A stretch of DNA of 64,000 nt from contig CAWEKO010000003.1 in NCBI GenBank assembly GCA_963809715.1, forward strand, positions 248,001-312,000. The letters run 5' to 3'. Shown in pieces: positions 46,367 through 56,173 of the stretch (position 1 is its first letter; each line of letters begins with the position of its first letter). The notes beneath the pieces were generated by a model. It was not told the DNA's origin, made no database searches, and worked only from the letters and a program-made list of their open reading frames with translations. Source of the DNA: Bog-473 sp963809715. Its GTDB lineage: Bacteria; Actinomycetota; Acidimicrobiia; Acidimicrobiales; RAAP-2. A program made the position numbers and the translations under genes.

Positions 46367-47529
46367 ATGCGAGTGCTGTTTACGAGTTGCCCCATGTCTG
46401 GTCACTTCCTGCCGATGGTGCCACTGGCTCGCCAGATCGAACGAGAGGGCCACGATTTGGCCTTTTGTGTCAGCAATGACTTGGCCGCAGTGGTGGCGAG
46501 TGCCGGCTTCCCTGTCGCCGCGGTTGACAGCTTGACTTACGAGTGGATGCTCAGCGAGGGGAATCGCCGAGGACCGGCGAGGGCGGCCCTCCCACGAACT
46601 GAAAGATGGCGCCATGGTACGTCGATGTTCGCGTGGAGGGCCGAGGCTTTTGTCGAACCGCTCATCGATATTGTCGATCGGTGGCAACCTGATGTGATCG
46701 TTCACGAACCGGCGGAGTTCGCTGCTGCCATCGCCGGCACTGTTCGCGGACTTCCACATGTCACTCACTCTTGGGGCGCGCCGCGGGAAACTCAATGGGG
46801 TCAACTGAGAGCCGAACTTATGGAACCGGTATGGGACAGGTTCCGATTAGTCCCTCTGGCACATGGCGGCGACTATGAATACCTCTATTTCGATATCTGC
46901 CCGCCGAGCCTCAGGGCGCCCGAACTCGACAGCATCCCAACTGCTCAGCCACTACGCCCGGACGCTCCCGGACCTGCGGCAAAGCCGCCTGCCTGGCTGG
47001 CGGGCCTGCCCGAGGATCGCACTCTCTACGTGACCATGGGAACCATGCCTGCTAACAACACGCAGAAGACACTCTTACTGCATGCTTGTCGATGGCCTCG
47101 CCCGTCACGACGTCAATGTCATCGTGACGGTAGGCAACAACAATGACCCCGAGGAGCTCGGTCCCCAACCACCCAATGTGAGAGTCGAGCGCTACGTCCC
47201 ACAAGAGGACGTCCTACCGTTTGTGACCGCAGTCATTTGTCATGGTGGATCGGGAACCATGTTCGGCGCGCTTCGCCATGGTCTCCCTCTGTTGATGATT
47301 CCGCTCGGCGCAGACCAGTTTCAGAATGCAGACTTCGTGTACCAAGGCTGGCGTCGGAAGGGCAGTCGATGTGGAAACGTTGACTGCCGACCTGGTGACA
47401 TCAGAGGCGGCTGTGCTCCTCGGCGATCCGAGTTATCGGCAGCGATCGGAGGCGGTTCGCAGCGAGATAACTACGATGCCCGGTCCAGAGTTCGGGGTAC
47501 GGCATCTCTCTGTCCTGATTAACTCATAG
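46367..47529 (+). CDS. Glycosyltransferase family 1 (UGT/MGT-like), two apparent +1 frameshifts
   Basis: A GT-B glycosyltransferase of about 385 residues that transfers a sugar from an NDP-sugar to a lipophilic acceptor. Part one starts MRVLFTSCPMSGHFLPMVPL and reaches LPEDRTLYVTMGTMPAN. The frame shifts near 47070-47082 to VDGLARHDVNVIVTVGNNN and to the donor site ICHGGSGTMFGALRHGLPLL plus PLGADQFQNA. It shifts again near 47340-47352 to GVGRAVDVETLTADLV and ends at 47529. Composition is less GC-rich than its surroundings. Two breaks in one gene make true decay more credible here than elsewhere, but both are +1 like all the others. It stands alone, so the acceptor is unknown. Confidence 0.72.
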
Positions 47530-47689
47530 TCCGTGGGTGGGTGGTCGAGCAGACCGCCCTGTACATCCCGCAATACGCGGTAACGCTGCCTGGTGCCGTG
47601 GCGCAGGCCAAGACCCGACTGGAGGCCGCGCTGAGCGACGAGCCATGAGCGTCGAGCGCGATCGGCCGCCCGGCCAAAACCGGTCGGCG

Positions 47690-48466
47690 TCAGGTCAGCG
47701 AGTCGGGCACCCAGCTGGGCGGGCGCTTCTCCATGAACGCCGTCATGCCCTCCCGAGGCTCGGGTGACTCCTCGATCGCCCAGAACATGGTCTGGTAATC
47801 GATGAGGCCGTAGCGCTCGTTGAGCATGCGCTTCACGTGCATGCGCGCCATGGGCGGGGTTTGGAGGATCTCCTTCGTCGCCTCGAGCGCGGCGTTTCGC
47901 AGCTGGTCGTGGGGGACGACACGTGAGATGAGACCGATGCGCTGGGCCTCGGCCGCATCGAAGCGGCGAGCCGACAGCAGGAGGTCACGGGCCACGGCGA
48001 TGCCCACGTGGGCCGGCAGCACGGCGGCGTAGGTGGCGTCGGGAATGCCGCGCAACAGCTCGGGCACCCGGAAGGTGGCCCGGTCGCTCGCCACGCAGAT
48101 GTCGGCCAGCATGGCGATGAGCAACCCGCCGGCCTGGCAGATGCCGTTGACCGCGCTGACCACGGGCGCCCGGCTGTCGCGAATGGCCAGGAAAGGGAGG
48201 ATGTCGTGGCCGATGTCGGGCGTCGGTTCGTCGTCCGGGTGCGAACGGCCTCCGAGGTCGCCGCCCGGGGCGAAGACGTCGCCGGTGCCCGTGATGATCA
48301 ACGCGGCCAGGTCGGGATCGGCGTTGACCTTGCGCACGGCCCGCTTGATCCCGAAGTACATGGCCGGCGTGAGCGCATTGCGCGCCTCGGGCCGGTCGAT
48401 GATGCACCAGGCAATGGCGCCCTCGCGCTCGAAGCGCAGGCCTGCTGCTCCCAGTTCGTTGGCCAT
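47690..48466 (-). CDS. Enoyl-CoA hydratase/isomerase family protein
   Basis: A 258-residue crotonase. CIIDRPEARNALTPAMYFGI, IITGTGDVFAPGGDLGG and PVVSAVNGICQAGGLLIAML form the acyl-CoA and oxyanion sites; FRVPELLRGIPDA carries the Glu at the position of the second catalytic Glu. ATG 48466 has GAGGAGG upstream and lies 10 bases after the thioesterase stop. It hydrates or isomerises an enoyl-CoA in the beta-oxidation-like pathway of this region. Confidence 0.9.
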   Translation of the reverse strand: MANELGAAGLRFEREGAIAWCIIDRPEARNALTPAMYFGIKRAVRKVNADPDLAALIITGTGDVFAPGGDLGGRSHPDDEPTPDIGHDILPFLAIRDSRAPVVSAVNGICQAGGLLIAMLADICVASDRATFRVPELLRGIPDATYAAVLPAHVGIAVARDLLLSARRFDAAEAQRIGLISRVVPHDQLRNAALEATKEILQTPPMARMHVKRMLNERYGLIDYQTMFWAIEESPEPREGMTAFMEKRPPSWVPDSLT

Positions 48467-48476
48467 CGTGTCCTCC

Positions 48477-49307
48477 TCAGAGCTTCCCGGCGCCGCCGCT
48501 GCGGGCGCGGATCATGGCGTCCTGCATCCACGAGCCGACCAGCTGGCCGTCGAGGCCGAAGATGTCGCCCCGGCCGAAGCTGCGTCCGTGCCCCGTGTAA
48601 CCGGCCCGCATCTCGAGGAGGTGCCACTCGGCCGCCGGGTAGGGCTCGTGGAAGGTCTGCGTGTGGGTGAGGACCCCGGTCGAGAGCGTCTTGTGCGCCT
48701 GGGCCTGGCCCACGCCGGCATGGGGGCGCATGGCCGTGCCGATGAGGAACGTCTCGGTCGAGAAGGCAAGGAGGGCCTGGCTGACCGCGGGGTCGTCGGG
48801 CGCACCGGCGAAGCGGGCCCACACGGCCAGCTCGGGCGGGCCGACCAGCTCAGGGTCGTTCACGTCGACGGCGTCGACGACGCCCGCCTCCCAGGCCCCG
48901 TTGATCTTCACAACGCCGGCCACGGCTTCAGGCCGAGAGGTGACCGTGGGGGAGTCGGCGTGCCGGATCACGTCGGGCTCGGGCGCGCTGAGCAGGGCGA
49001 GCGAGCGCGTGACGATCTGGTCGTGCTGGCTGATGGTGACGGTGCTGCTGGCCAGCGAGCGTCCCGCGTGCATGCGCTCGACCGTGATGTCGAGCGGCTC
49101 GTCGGCCGAGGCGGGCCGGGCGAACACCGTGTGGCACGTCTTGACCGCCTTGCCCTCCTGGCCGACCAGCGCGGCGAAGGTGGCCTGGGCCAGGAGCTGG
49201 CCCCCGAAGACCATGCCGTAGTCGGTCTTGATGTTGGGGGCCCGGTAGGCGTCGTCGCCCACCGGCTCGAGGGTCAAAGCGTCGAGGAACGCCTCCATCG
49301 TGAACAT
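48477..49307 (-). CDS. TesB-like acyl-CoA thioesterase II
   Basis: A 276-residue double-hotdog thioesterase. ATG 49307 has AAAAGGAGG before it. APNIKTDYGMVFGGQLLAQA is the family's first hotdog signature. KTCHTVFARPASADEPLDI and a second domain with THTQTFHEPYPAAEWHLLE follow. It releases free acids from acyl-CoA and may relieve CoA trapping. It leads the leftward pair with the enoyl-CoA hydratase and is divergent from the ALDH-P450 operon, so the 49308-49587 region serves both directions. Confidence 0.88.
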   Translation of the reverse strand: MFTMEAFLDALTLEPVGDDAYRAPNIKTDYGMVFGGQLLAQATFAALVGQEGKAVKTCHTVFARPASADEPLDITVERMHAGRSLASSTVTISQHDQIVTRSLALLSAPEPDVIRHADSPTVTSRPEAVAGVVKINGAWEAGVVDAVDVNDPELVGPPELAVWARFAGAPDDPAVSQALLAFSTETFLIGTAMRPHAGVGQAQAHKTLSTGVLTHTQTFHEPYPAAEWHLLEMRAGYTGHGRSFGRGDIFGLDGQLVGSWMQDAMIRARSGGAGKL

Positions 49308-49449
49308 CGCGCCTCCTTTTCTCCTCGCCCATTTCTCCAGCCGGGCCCACTCTGCCGGATGCCCGGCGGGGAGGGCCCGACCTCGGGTTCCCCGCTCCGG
49401 TGGCGGGACGAGGCCGATACCTTGGGCGAGGGCGAGAGTATGGCCATTT

Positions 49450-49478
49450 TTGACGGCGACGTCAAAGTCAGATACCCT
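49450..49478 (+). promoter_or_regulatory. Promoter of the ALDH-P450 operon
   Basis: TTGACG (49450-49455), a 17-base spacer and TACCCT (49473-49478) form a sigma-A-like promoter 110 bases before the ALDH start. The GACGTC motif (site G) fills the spacer, so a bound regulator would block polymerase. Confidence 0.55.
49458..49472 (+). promoter_or_regulatory. GACGTC regulon motif, site G
   Basis: GACGTCAAAGTCAGA lies in the spacer between the -35 and -10 boxes above. It agrees with site B (GACGTCTAAGTCAAA) at 13 of 15 positions. Confidence 0.6.
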
Positions 49479-49587
49479 CAAAAAAGGGGGTTTCCCCAGG
49501 CCCGTTCCTGCCCGAAGCGGCGGTCGCGGGGGTGCCGCCGGCCTTGTGCGGGCCGGATGGAACAGGACGACGAGAGGAAGAAGGACT

Positions 49588-51076
49588 GTGAGCGAGTCAG
49601 CCAAGGTCAACCCTGAGCACCGGATGCTCATCGACGGCAAGTTGGTCGAGGCCGATTCGGGCAAGACCTTCGACAACGTCAACCCGGCCACAGAGGAGGT
49701 CATCGGAGCGGTGGCCGACGCCTCCAACGCCGAGATGCTCCGGGCCATCGACGCGGCCCGGCGGGCCTTCGACGAGACCGATTGGTCGACCAACCACGCC
49801 TTCCGCAAGCGCTGCCTCGAGCAGCTGCACGACGCCTGCAACGAGGCCCAGGAGGAACTGCGCGAGGAGCTCATCCTCGAGGTGGGCTGCCCCCGCATGA
49901 CCACCAACGGCCCCCAGCTCGACGCGCCGATCTCCGAGGCCTTCGCCTGGCCGGCGAAGACGATCGACGAGTACGAGTGGGAGACGGTCCTGCCCGACGC
50001 CATGACCATCACGGGTCAGGTCAACTGCCCGCCGCATCTGGCACGAGCCCCTCGGCGTGGTCGGCGCGATCGTCCCTTGGAACTTCCCCTTCGAAGTGAC
50101 CTCGCACAAGTTGGGCCAGGCCTTGGCCACCGGCAACACGGTGATCCTCAAGCCGGCTCCCGACACGCCGTGGAACGCCACCCTGCTCGGCAGGCTCATC
50201 GCCGAGAAGACGGACATCCCCGCCGGCGTGGTCAACGTGGTCACGGCCTCGGACCACCTGGTCGGCGAGGAGCTCACGCTGTCGCCCAAGGTGGACTGCA
50301 TTTCGTTCACCGGCTCGACTGCGGTCGGCCAGCGCATCATGGAGAAGGGCGCCGCCACCATGAAGCGCGTCTTCCTCGAGCTGGGCGGCAAGTCGGCCAC
50401 CATCATCCTCGAGGACGCCGACTTTTCGACGGCGACGCTCGTGGGCATGGGCGCCTGCTTCCACGCCGGTCAGGGCTGCGCCATTCAGACCCGCATGCTG
50501 CTGCCGCGCTCGCGCTACGAAGAGGGCGTCGAGATCATGAAGGGCCTCTTTGCCGCGGTGCCCTACGGCGACCCGCAGCGGCCCGACGTCATGATGGGCC
50601 CGCTCATCAACGCCAAGCAGCGCGAGCGCGTGCTCGGCCTGATCGAGAAGGGCAAGGAGGAGGGCGCCACCGTCGCCGTCGGCGGCGGCCGTCCCTCGGG
50701 CGACGAGTTCGCCAAGGGCTGGTGGGTCGAGCCCACCCTCTTCACCGACGTGGACAACTCCATGACCATCGCCCAGCAGGAGATCTTCGGGCCCGTGCTC
50801 TGCGTCATCCCGTTCGAGGACGAGGACGACGCGGTGCGCATCGCCAACGACAGCAAGTACGGGCTCCAGGGTGGCGTCTTCTCCGGCTCGCTGGAGCGTT
50901 CACTGGCCGTGGCCCGTCGCATCCGCACCGGTGGCGTCGGCGTCAACGGTGGTGCACCCTACGGACCGGACCTGCCCTTCGGGGGCTACAAGCACAGCGG
51001 CATCGGCCGCCAGAACGGCCTGCCCGGCTTCGAGCAGTACCTCGAGATCAAGTCCATCGCCTGGCCGGCCGAGTAG
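49588..51076 (+). CDS. Aldehyde dehydrogenase (apparent +1 frameshift)
   Basis: An NAD(P)-dependent ALDH of about 495 residues. GTG 49588 starts VSESAKVNPEHRMLIDGK. The N-terminal part reaches DAMTITGQVNC, where a CCC at 50028-50030 seems to hold one C too many: removing it gives RRIWHEPLGVVGAIVPWNFP. The rest has FTGSTAVGQRI, the catalytic Glu in FLELGGKSA and catalytic Cys in HAGQGCAIQTRM, then EIFGPVLCVIPF. It oxidises an aldehyde to the acid, probably one made by the P450 eleven bases downstream. Confidence 0.85.
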
Positions 51077-51087
51077 GAGGACCGGGG

Positions 51088-52287
51088 GTGACCGTCACCA
51101 GCGACCCGGAGGTCTACTACGACCCCTACGACTTCGAGATCGATGCCGACCCGTACCCGGTCTGGAAGCGGTTGCGTGACGAGTCACCGCTCTACTGGAA
51201 CGAGAAGTACGAGTTCTTCGCGCTGAGCCGCTGGGACGACGTCGACGCGGCCATGCTCGACTGGAAGACGTTCATCTCGGGTCGCGGCTCGGTGCTCGAA
51301 ATCATCAAGGCGGGCATCGAGATCCCGCCCGGGTCGATCCTCTTCGAAGATCCGCCGACCCATGACCTCCATCGTGGCCTGTTGTCGCGTGTTTTCACGC
51401 CGCGCAAGATGCAGGCGCTCGAGCCCCAGGTACGGGCGTACTGCGCCGAGGTGCTCGACCCGCTTGTCGGAACGGGGGAGTTCGACTTCGTCGCCGATCT
51501 CGGAAAGTTCATGCCCATGCGGGTGATCGGCATGCTGCTTGGTATCCCCGTGGAGGACCAGGAGGCCATTCGCGAGCAAATCGACGACGGACTGCGGCTC
51601 GAGGAGGGCGTCCCGAACGAGACCGAGTACGACGGGCTCCGCTCAGCACGGGTGTTCTCCGACTACATCACCTGGCGGGCCGAGCATCCCTCTGACGACC
51701 TCATGACCGAATTGCTGAATGCTGAGTTCGAGGACGAGCACGGTACGACACGCACTCTGACTCACGAGGAGATCCTCGGTTACGTCGGCCTGTTGTCCGG
51801 CGCCGGGAACGAGACGACCACGCGGCTCATCGGGTTCGCCGGAGAGGTGCTCGGACGCCACCCGGACCAGCGTCGTGAGTTGGTCGAGGACCGGTCACTG
51901 GTCAACAACGCCGTGGAGGAATTGCTGCGCTTCGAGTCGCCCTCGCCGGTGCAGTCCCGCTACGTCGCCCGCGACGTCGAGTACTACGGCACCACGGTGC
52001 CCGAGGGCAGCATCATGGTGCTCCTCAACGGCTCGGCCAACCGCGACGAGCGGCACTTCCCCGACGGCGACTCCTTCGACGTCCACCGGGAGATCGGGCG
52101 CCACCAGGCCTTCGGGTACGGCATCCATCTCTGCCTCGGTATGGCGCTGGCCCGCCTCGAGGGCCGGGTCGCCCTCGACGAGGTGCTGCAGCGCTTTCCG
52201 GAGTGGGAGGTCGACTACGACAAGGCCCGGCGGGCCCGGACCTCGACCGTGCGCGGCTGGGAGACCCTGCCCGTGCGCACGTCGTGA
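51088..52287 (+). CDS. Cytochrome P450
   Basis: A 399-residue soluble actinobacterial-type P450. GTG 51088 is preceded by GGAGGACCGGGG. The I-helix oxygen site is LLSGAGNETTTRLIG, the K-helix ExxR is EELLRFESP, and the haem loop is FGYGIHLCLG with Cys349 as iron ligand. It needs ferredoxin and reductase partners, which are not in the window. Between ALDH and amidohydrolase genes it probably hydroxylates a terminal or allylic carbon of an alicyclic or terpenoid substrate; the ALDH could then take the product to the acid. Confidence 0.92.
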   Translation: MTVTSDPEVYYDPYDFEIDADPYPVWKRLRDESPLYWNEKYEFFALSRWDDVDAAMLDWKTFISGRGSVLEIIKAGIEIPPGSILFEDPPTHDLHRGLLSRVFTPRKMQALEPQVRAYCAEVLDPLVGTGEFDFVADLGKFMPMRVIGMLLGIPVEDQEAIREQIDDGLRLEEGVPNETEYDGLRSARVFSDYITWRAEHPSDDLMTELLNAEFEDEHGTTRTLTHEEILGYVGLLSGAGNETTTRLIGFAGEVLGRHPDQRRELVEDRSLVNNAVEELLRFESPSPVQSRYVARDVEYYGTTVPEGSIMVLLNGSANRDERHFPDGDSFDVHREIGRHQAFGYGIHLCLGMALARLEGRVALDEVLQRFPEWEVDYDKARRARTSTVRGWETLPVRTS

Positions 52288-52342
52288 CCGGCGCGTCGGC
52301 GCCGCCCGCCCCGCACCGCCCGACCCAGGAGAGGAGCAAACC

Positions 52343-53605
52343 ATGAACCTCGAGGACATGATCCTGGTCTCGATCGACGACCACATGATCGAGCCACCAC
52401 ACATGTACGAGAACCACGTGCCGAAGAAGTGGTTGGCCGAGGCGCCCAAGGTCGTGCACGAGGACGGCATCGACCAGTGGGAGTTCCAGGGCGAGAAGAC
52501 GTCGACGTCCTTCGGCATGGCGGCCACGGTGGGCTGGCCCCGCGAGGAGTGGGGTTTCAACCCGGGGACCTACACCGAGTTGCGCCCCGGTTGCTTCGAC
52601 GTGCACGAGCGCGTCCGCGACATGAACGCCAACGGGGTGCTGGGCTCCATGTGCTTCCCGACCATGGCCGGGTGGAACGCCCGCACCTTCGCCGAGGCGA
52701 GTGACAAGGAGATCGCGCTCGTCATGCTGCAGGCCTACAACGACTGGGCCATCGACGAGTGGTGCGGCACCTACCCCGGACGCTTCATTCCGCTGGGCAT
52801 CGTTCCCATGTGGGACGTGGACGCCGCGGCGGCCGAGGTGCACCGGGTGGCCAAGAAGGGCTGCCGCTCCATCAGCTTCCTCGAGACCCCGCACGTGCAG
52901 GGGTTCCCGAGCTTCCTCTCCGGCTACTGGGACCCGATGCTCAAGGCGATCTCGGACGAGAACATGGTGCTGTCGCTGCACATCGGCGCCGGGTTCGGTG
53001 TGATCCAGCGGCCCGAGGAGGCGCCGGTGGACCACCTCATGGTGCTGGCCTGCCAGATCAGCGCCATCACGGCACAGGACCTGCTGTTCGGGCCGACCCT
53101 GCGCCGCTTCCCCGAGTTGAAGGTGGCCCTCTCCGAAGGCGGGATCGGATGGATCCCCTTCTACTTCGACCGGATCGACCGGCACTTCTCCAACCAGGAG
53201 TGGTTGCACAGCGACTTCGGCGGCAAGATGCCCTCGGAGGTCTTCCGCGACCACATGCTGGCCTGCTACATCACCGATCCTTCGGGGCTCCTCCTGCGCG
53301 ACCGCATCGGCATCGACATCATCGCCTGGGAGTGCGACTACCCCCACACCGACACCACCTGGCCCGAGTCGCCCGAGTTCGCCTGGAAGGAGTTCTCGGA
53401 GGCCGGATGCCGGGACGACGAGATCCACAAGATCACGTGGGAGAACGCGTGTCGCTTCTACGGGTGGGACCCCTTCGCACACACAGCGAAGGAGAAGGCG
53501 ACGGTGGGCGCCCTGCGCGCCTCGACGCCCGACGTCGACGTGACCCGGATGCCCAAGGACCAGTGGCGCACCCGCAACGAGGCGGCCGGGATCGGCGCCA
53601 TCTGA
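52343..53605 (+). CDS. Amidohydrolase family 2 protein
   Basis: A 420-residue TIM-barrel hydrolase. MILVSIDDHMIEPPHMYENH has the first metal-site Asp-x-His. LSLHIGAG is a later metal strand and WECDYPHTDTTWPES holds the catalytic Asp. ATG 52343 follows GGAGAGGAG. It belongs to a different subgroup from the pair at 24482 and 59727: it is longer, with a C-terminal tail rich in charged residues. It lies between the P450 and a pair of acyl-CoA dehydrogenases, suggesting hydrolysis or decarboxylation of an intermediate. Confidence 0.85.
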   Translation: MNLEDMILVSIDDHMIEPPHMYENHVPKKWLAEAPKVVHEDGIDQWEFQGEKTSTSFGMAATVGWPREEWGFNPGTYTELRPGCFDVHERVRDMNANGVLGSMCFPTMAGWNARTFAEASDKEIALVMLQAYNDWAIDEWCGTYPGRFIPLGIVPMWDVDAAAAEVHRVAKKGCRSISFLETPHVQGFPSFLSGYWDPMLKAISDENMVLSLHIGAGFGVIQRPEEAPVDHLMVLACQISAITAQDLLFGPTLRRFPELKVALSEGGIGWIPFYFDRIDRHFSNQEWLHSDFGGKMPSEVFRDHMLACYITDPSGLLLRDRIGIDIIAWECDYPHTDTTWPESPEFAWKEFSEAGCRDDEIHKITWENACRFYGWDPFAHTAKEKATVGALRASTPDVDVTRMPKDQWRTRNEAAGIGAI

Positions 53606-53706
53606 CCCCGGCTGCCGGGGCCCGCACAACGGCGCTCCGGTAGCCCCGACCGTAGTCACCACACCATTCGAGCGACACCATTCGAGAAGGAGGGCCAGGC
53701 ACCGCG

Positions 53707-54843
53707 ATGTTGGTTGCACTGACCGAAGACCAGGAGTTCTTCCGCGAGACGACGGAGCGTTTCCTGGTCGAGCTGGTACCACCCGACGCTGTCCGGGCGC
53801 GGCGCGACGACCCGGTCGGCTTCGACCCGGGCTATTGGCGTCGCGGGTCCGAGCTCGGCTGGACGTCGTTCCTCGTGGACGAGGCGCACGGCGGCGGGAG
53901 CATCAGTGGCCAGGGGCTGGTCGACCTCAGCCTGGTGGCCTACGAGTTCGGCCACCACGCCGCACCGGGGCCGCTGCTGCCCGTCAACATCGTGGCGGGG
54001 GCCTTGAGCGAGCACGACACGCACGCCGCCGTGCTGGCCGGCCTGCTGACGGGCGAGAACGTGGCCGCCTGGTGCGCGCCCGAACCGGAGTTCACCATCG
54101 GCGCGTGGCGGAGCGGGGTCACGGTGCGGCGCGACGGCGACACCTACGTCCTCTCGGGATCGGTGGCGCCGGTGGAGGCAGCGGCCCAGTCGACGCACCT
54201 CTTGGTGACGGCGGCTGACGGCGAGGGGCTGACCCAAGTGCTGGTGCCGGTGTCGGCTCCCGGCGTCGAGGTCACGGCGATGCAGACGGTGGACCTGACC
54301 AAACGCTTCGGTGCCGTGACCTTGACCGACGTCGTCGTCGGGGCGGACGCACTGGTGGGTGAGCCCGGCACGGCGGCCGCCGCGGTGGAGCGCCAGTTCC
54401 TCCACGCGGTGTCCATCCTGAATGCGGAGACGGTGGGGTCCATGCAGGCGGCCTTCGACATGACGGTCGAGTGGGGCTTCGACCGCTACACCTTCGGCCG
54501 GCCGCTGGCCTCCTACCAGGCGATCAAGCACCGCTTCGCCGACATGCTGACCTGGCTCGAGGCCAGCCACGCCATCAGCGACGCCGCCTGCGCCGCAGTG
54601 GCGGCCGCGGCGCCCAACGCCTTCGAGCTCTCCAGCGCGGCCAAGGCCTATGTGGGGCAATACGGGGGAGACCTGGTGCAGGACTGCGTGCAGATCCACG
54701 GCGGCATCGGGGTGACCTTCGAGCACGACCTGCATCTGTACCTGCGCCGCATGACCGTGGATCGTTCGCTCTTCGGCCTTCCGGCCGATCACCGGCGCCT
54801 GGTGGCGCTGCACCACGCGGCGGACCTGGAGGTGGCGGCATGA
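53707..54843 (+). CDS. Acyl-CoA dehydrogenase, small-subunit type
   Basis: A 378-residue ACAD-like protein starting MLVALTEDQEFFRETTERFL. Its C-terminal IHGGIGVTFEHDLHLYLRR contains the Glu expected as catalytic base in this subgroup, while the N-terminal FAD region is degenerate (VLSGSVAPVEAAAQSTHLL). The stop overlaps the start of a second, different ACAD. Such overlapping pairs form alpha2beta2 heterotetramers in steroid side-chain catabolism (FadE/ChsE type), each subunit giving part of the active site. I infer the same here. Confidence 0.85.
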   Translation: MLVALTEDQEFFRETTERFLVELVPPDAVRARRDDPVGFDPGYWRRGSELGWTSFLVDEAHGGGSISGQGLVDLSLVAYEFGHHAAPGPLLPVNIVAGALSEHDTHAAVLAGLLTGENVAAWCAPEPEFTIGAWRSGVTVRRDGDTYVLSGSVAPVEAAAQSTHLLVTAADGEGLTQVLVPVSAPGVEVTAMQTVDLTKRFGAVTLTDVVVGADALVGEPGTAAAAVERQFLHAVSILNAETVGSMQAAFDMTVEWGFDRYTFGRPLASYQAIKHRFADMLTWLEASHAISDAACAAVAAAAPNAFELSSAAKAYVGQYGGDLVQDCVQIHGGIGVTFEHDLHLYLRRMTVDRSLFGLPADHRRLVALHHAADLEVAA

Positions 54844-56129
54844 GCGCGCTGCGGGCCGAGGCGCTCGAGGAGTCGGACGCCCTGGAGGACCTGGACACGT
54901 TCCGGGAGCGGGCCCGCAGCTGGGTCCGGGCCAACCTGCGTCTGGCCACGCCCGAAGAGTTGCGCTGGGCCCGGGGCACCCTCAGCGAGGAGGAGGAGCT
55001 GGCCCAGGTCGCCCGTGACCGCGAGCTGCAGCGCATGCTCTTCGACGCCGGGCTGGCCGGCATCTGCTTCCCCAAGGAGTACGGGGGCCAGGGTCTGACC
55101 ATGGCCCACCAGCGGGTGCTGAACGAGGAGATCGAGAACCGCGAGTTCCCGATGCGCTACCAGGTCCCGACCTTCTCGCCCTGCGCCGCGGTGATCCTCG
55201 AATTCGGTACCGAACAGCAGAAGCAGCGTCACATCCCGGCCATCCTGCGCGGCGAGGAGCTGTGGATGCAGTTCCTCTCCGAGCCGAGCGGCGGCTCGGA
55301 CGTGGCCGGCGCGCTCACCACCGCCGTGCGCGACGGCGAGCAATGGGTGCTCAACGGCTCCAAGGTGTGGACCACCGGGGCCTGGTGGTCGGACTGGGGT
55401 CTCGTGCTGGCCCGCACCAACTGGGACGTGCCCAAGCACCGCGGCCTGACGGTGTTCATGATGCCCATCCACCAGGCCGGGATCGAGGTGCACCGCATCG
55501 AGATGCTCAACGGCTCGCACGAGTTCTGCCAGGAGTTCATCACCGACGTGGTGGTGCCCGACGGTGACCGCATCGGCGCGGTCGACGACGGTTGGACCGT
55601 GGGCACCCGCTGGATGTTCCACGAACGCATGCTCTTCAACTCGCCCTACGTGAACAACCCCGTGGGCCGCATCCGGGGCGGGTCGAGCGGCAGCACCGTC
55701 GCCATGGTGGCGCAGGAGCTGGGGAAGATGGACGACCCGGCCACCCAGGAACTGGTGGGTGAGGCCCGCATGTTCGAGCTCGTGGCCGATGCGATCCACG
55801 CCCGGGTGGGCGACAGCATCCGGACCGGCCGGCGCAGCGACCAGGCGGCGGCCATCGGGCGCTTGTTCCACGGCATGGCCACGACCCGGGCCGCCACGCT
55901 CGGCCTGGAGGTGGCCGGTTCGGCCGGCGCCGCCTGGAGCGGGGACGGCGAGGTGGCCAACGCCGCGGTGAACTTCCTCATGCGCCAGGTGGGCAGCATC
56001 GGGGGCGGCACGACCGAGATGGCGCGCAACGTGATCAGCGAGCGCGTGCTCGGCATGCCGCGCGAACGTACGCTCGATCGCGACGTACCGTTCCGCGACG
56101 TCCCGCGCAGCCGGCCGAGCACGTCGTAG
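54840..56129 (+). CDS. Acyl-CoA dehydrogenase, large-subunit type
   Basis: A 429-residue ACAD. GLAGICFPKEYGGQGLTMAH, then FLSEPSGGSDVAG and WVLNGSKVWTTGAWWSDW are the FAD and acyl motifs. The C-terminus is SIGGGTTEMARNVISERVLG. ATG 54840 overlaps the previous stop as ATGA, so the two subunits are made together. The pair probably desaturates a branched or ring-bearing acyl-CoA. It belongs to the operon running from ALDH to the hydrolase at 57031. Confidence 0.9.
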   Translation: MSALRAEALEESDALEDLDTFRERARSWVRANLRLATPEELRWARGTLSEEEELAQVARDRELQRMLFDAGLAGICFPKEYGGQGLTMAHQRVLNEEIENREFPMRYQVPTFSPCAAVILEFGTEQQKQRHIPAILRGEELWMQFLSEPSGGSDVAGALTTAVRDGEQWVLNGSKVWTTGAWWSDWGLVLARTNWDVPKHRGLTVFMMPIHQAGIEVHRIEMLNGSHEFCQEFITDVVVPDGDRIGAVDDGWTVGTRWMFHERMLFNSPYVNNPVGRIRGGSSGSTVAMVAQELGKMDDPATQELVGEARMFELVADAIHARVGDSIRTGRRSDQAAAIGRLFHGMATTRAATLGLEVAGSAGAAWSGDGEVANAAVNFLMRQVGSIGGGTTEMARNVISERVLGMPRERTLDRDVPFRDVPRSRPSTS

Positions 56130-56173
56130 TCGTCGTCGGCCACTGCGCCGACCCGGACAGGGGGTTTCTGCAC

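Noticed and set aside
6440..50057. Programmed +1 frameshifting as the cause of the nine breaks
   Set aside because: The sites share no slippery sequence, stop context or structure and fall in unrelated housekeeping-type enzymes.
52025..53782. Leftward frame of 585 codons
   Set aside because: Antisense to the amidohydrolase and P450 end; no start context or family similarity.
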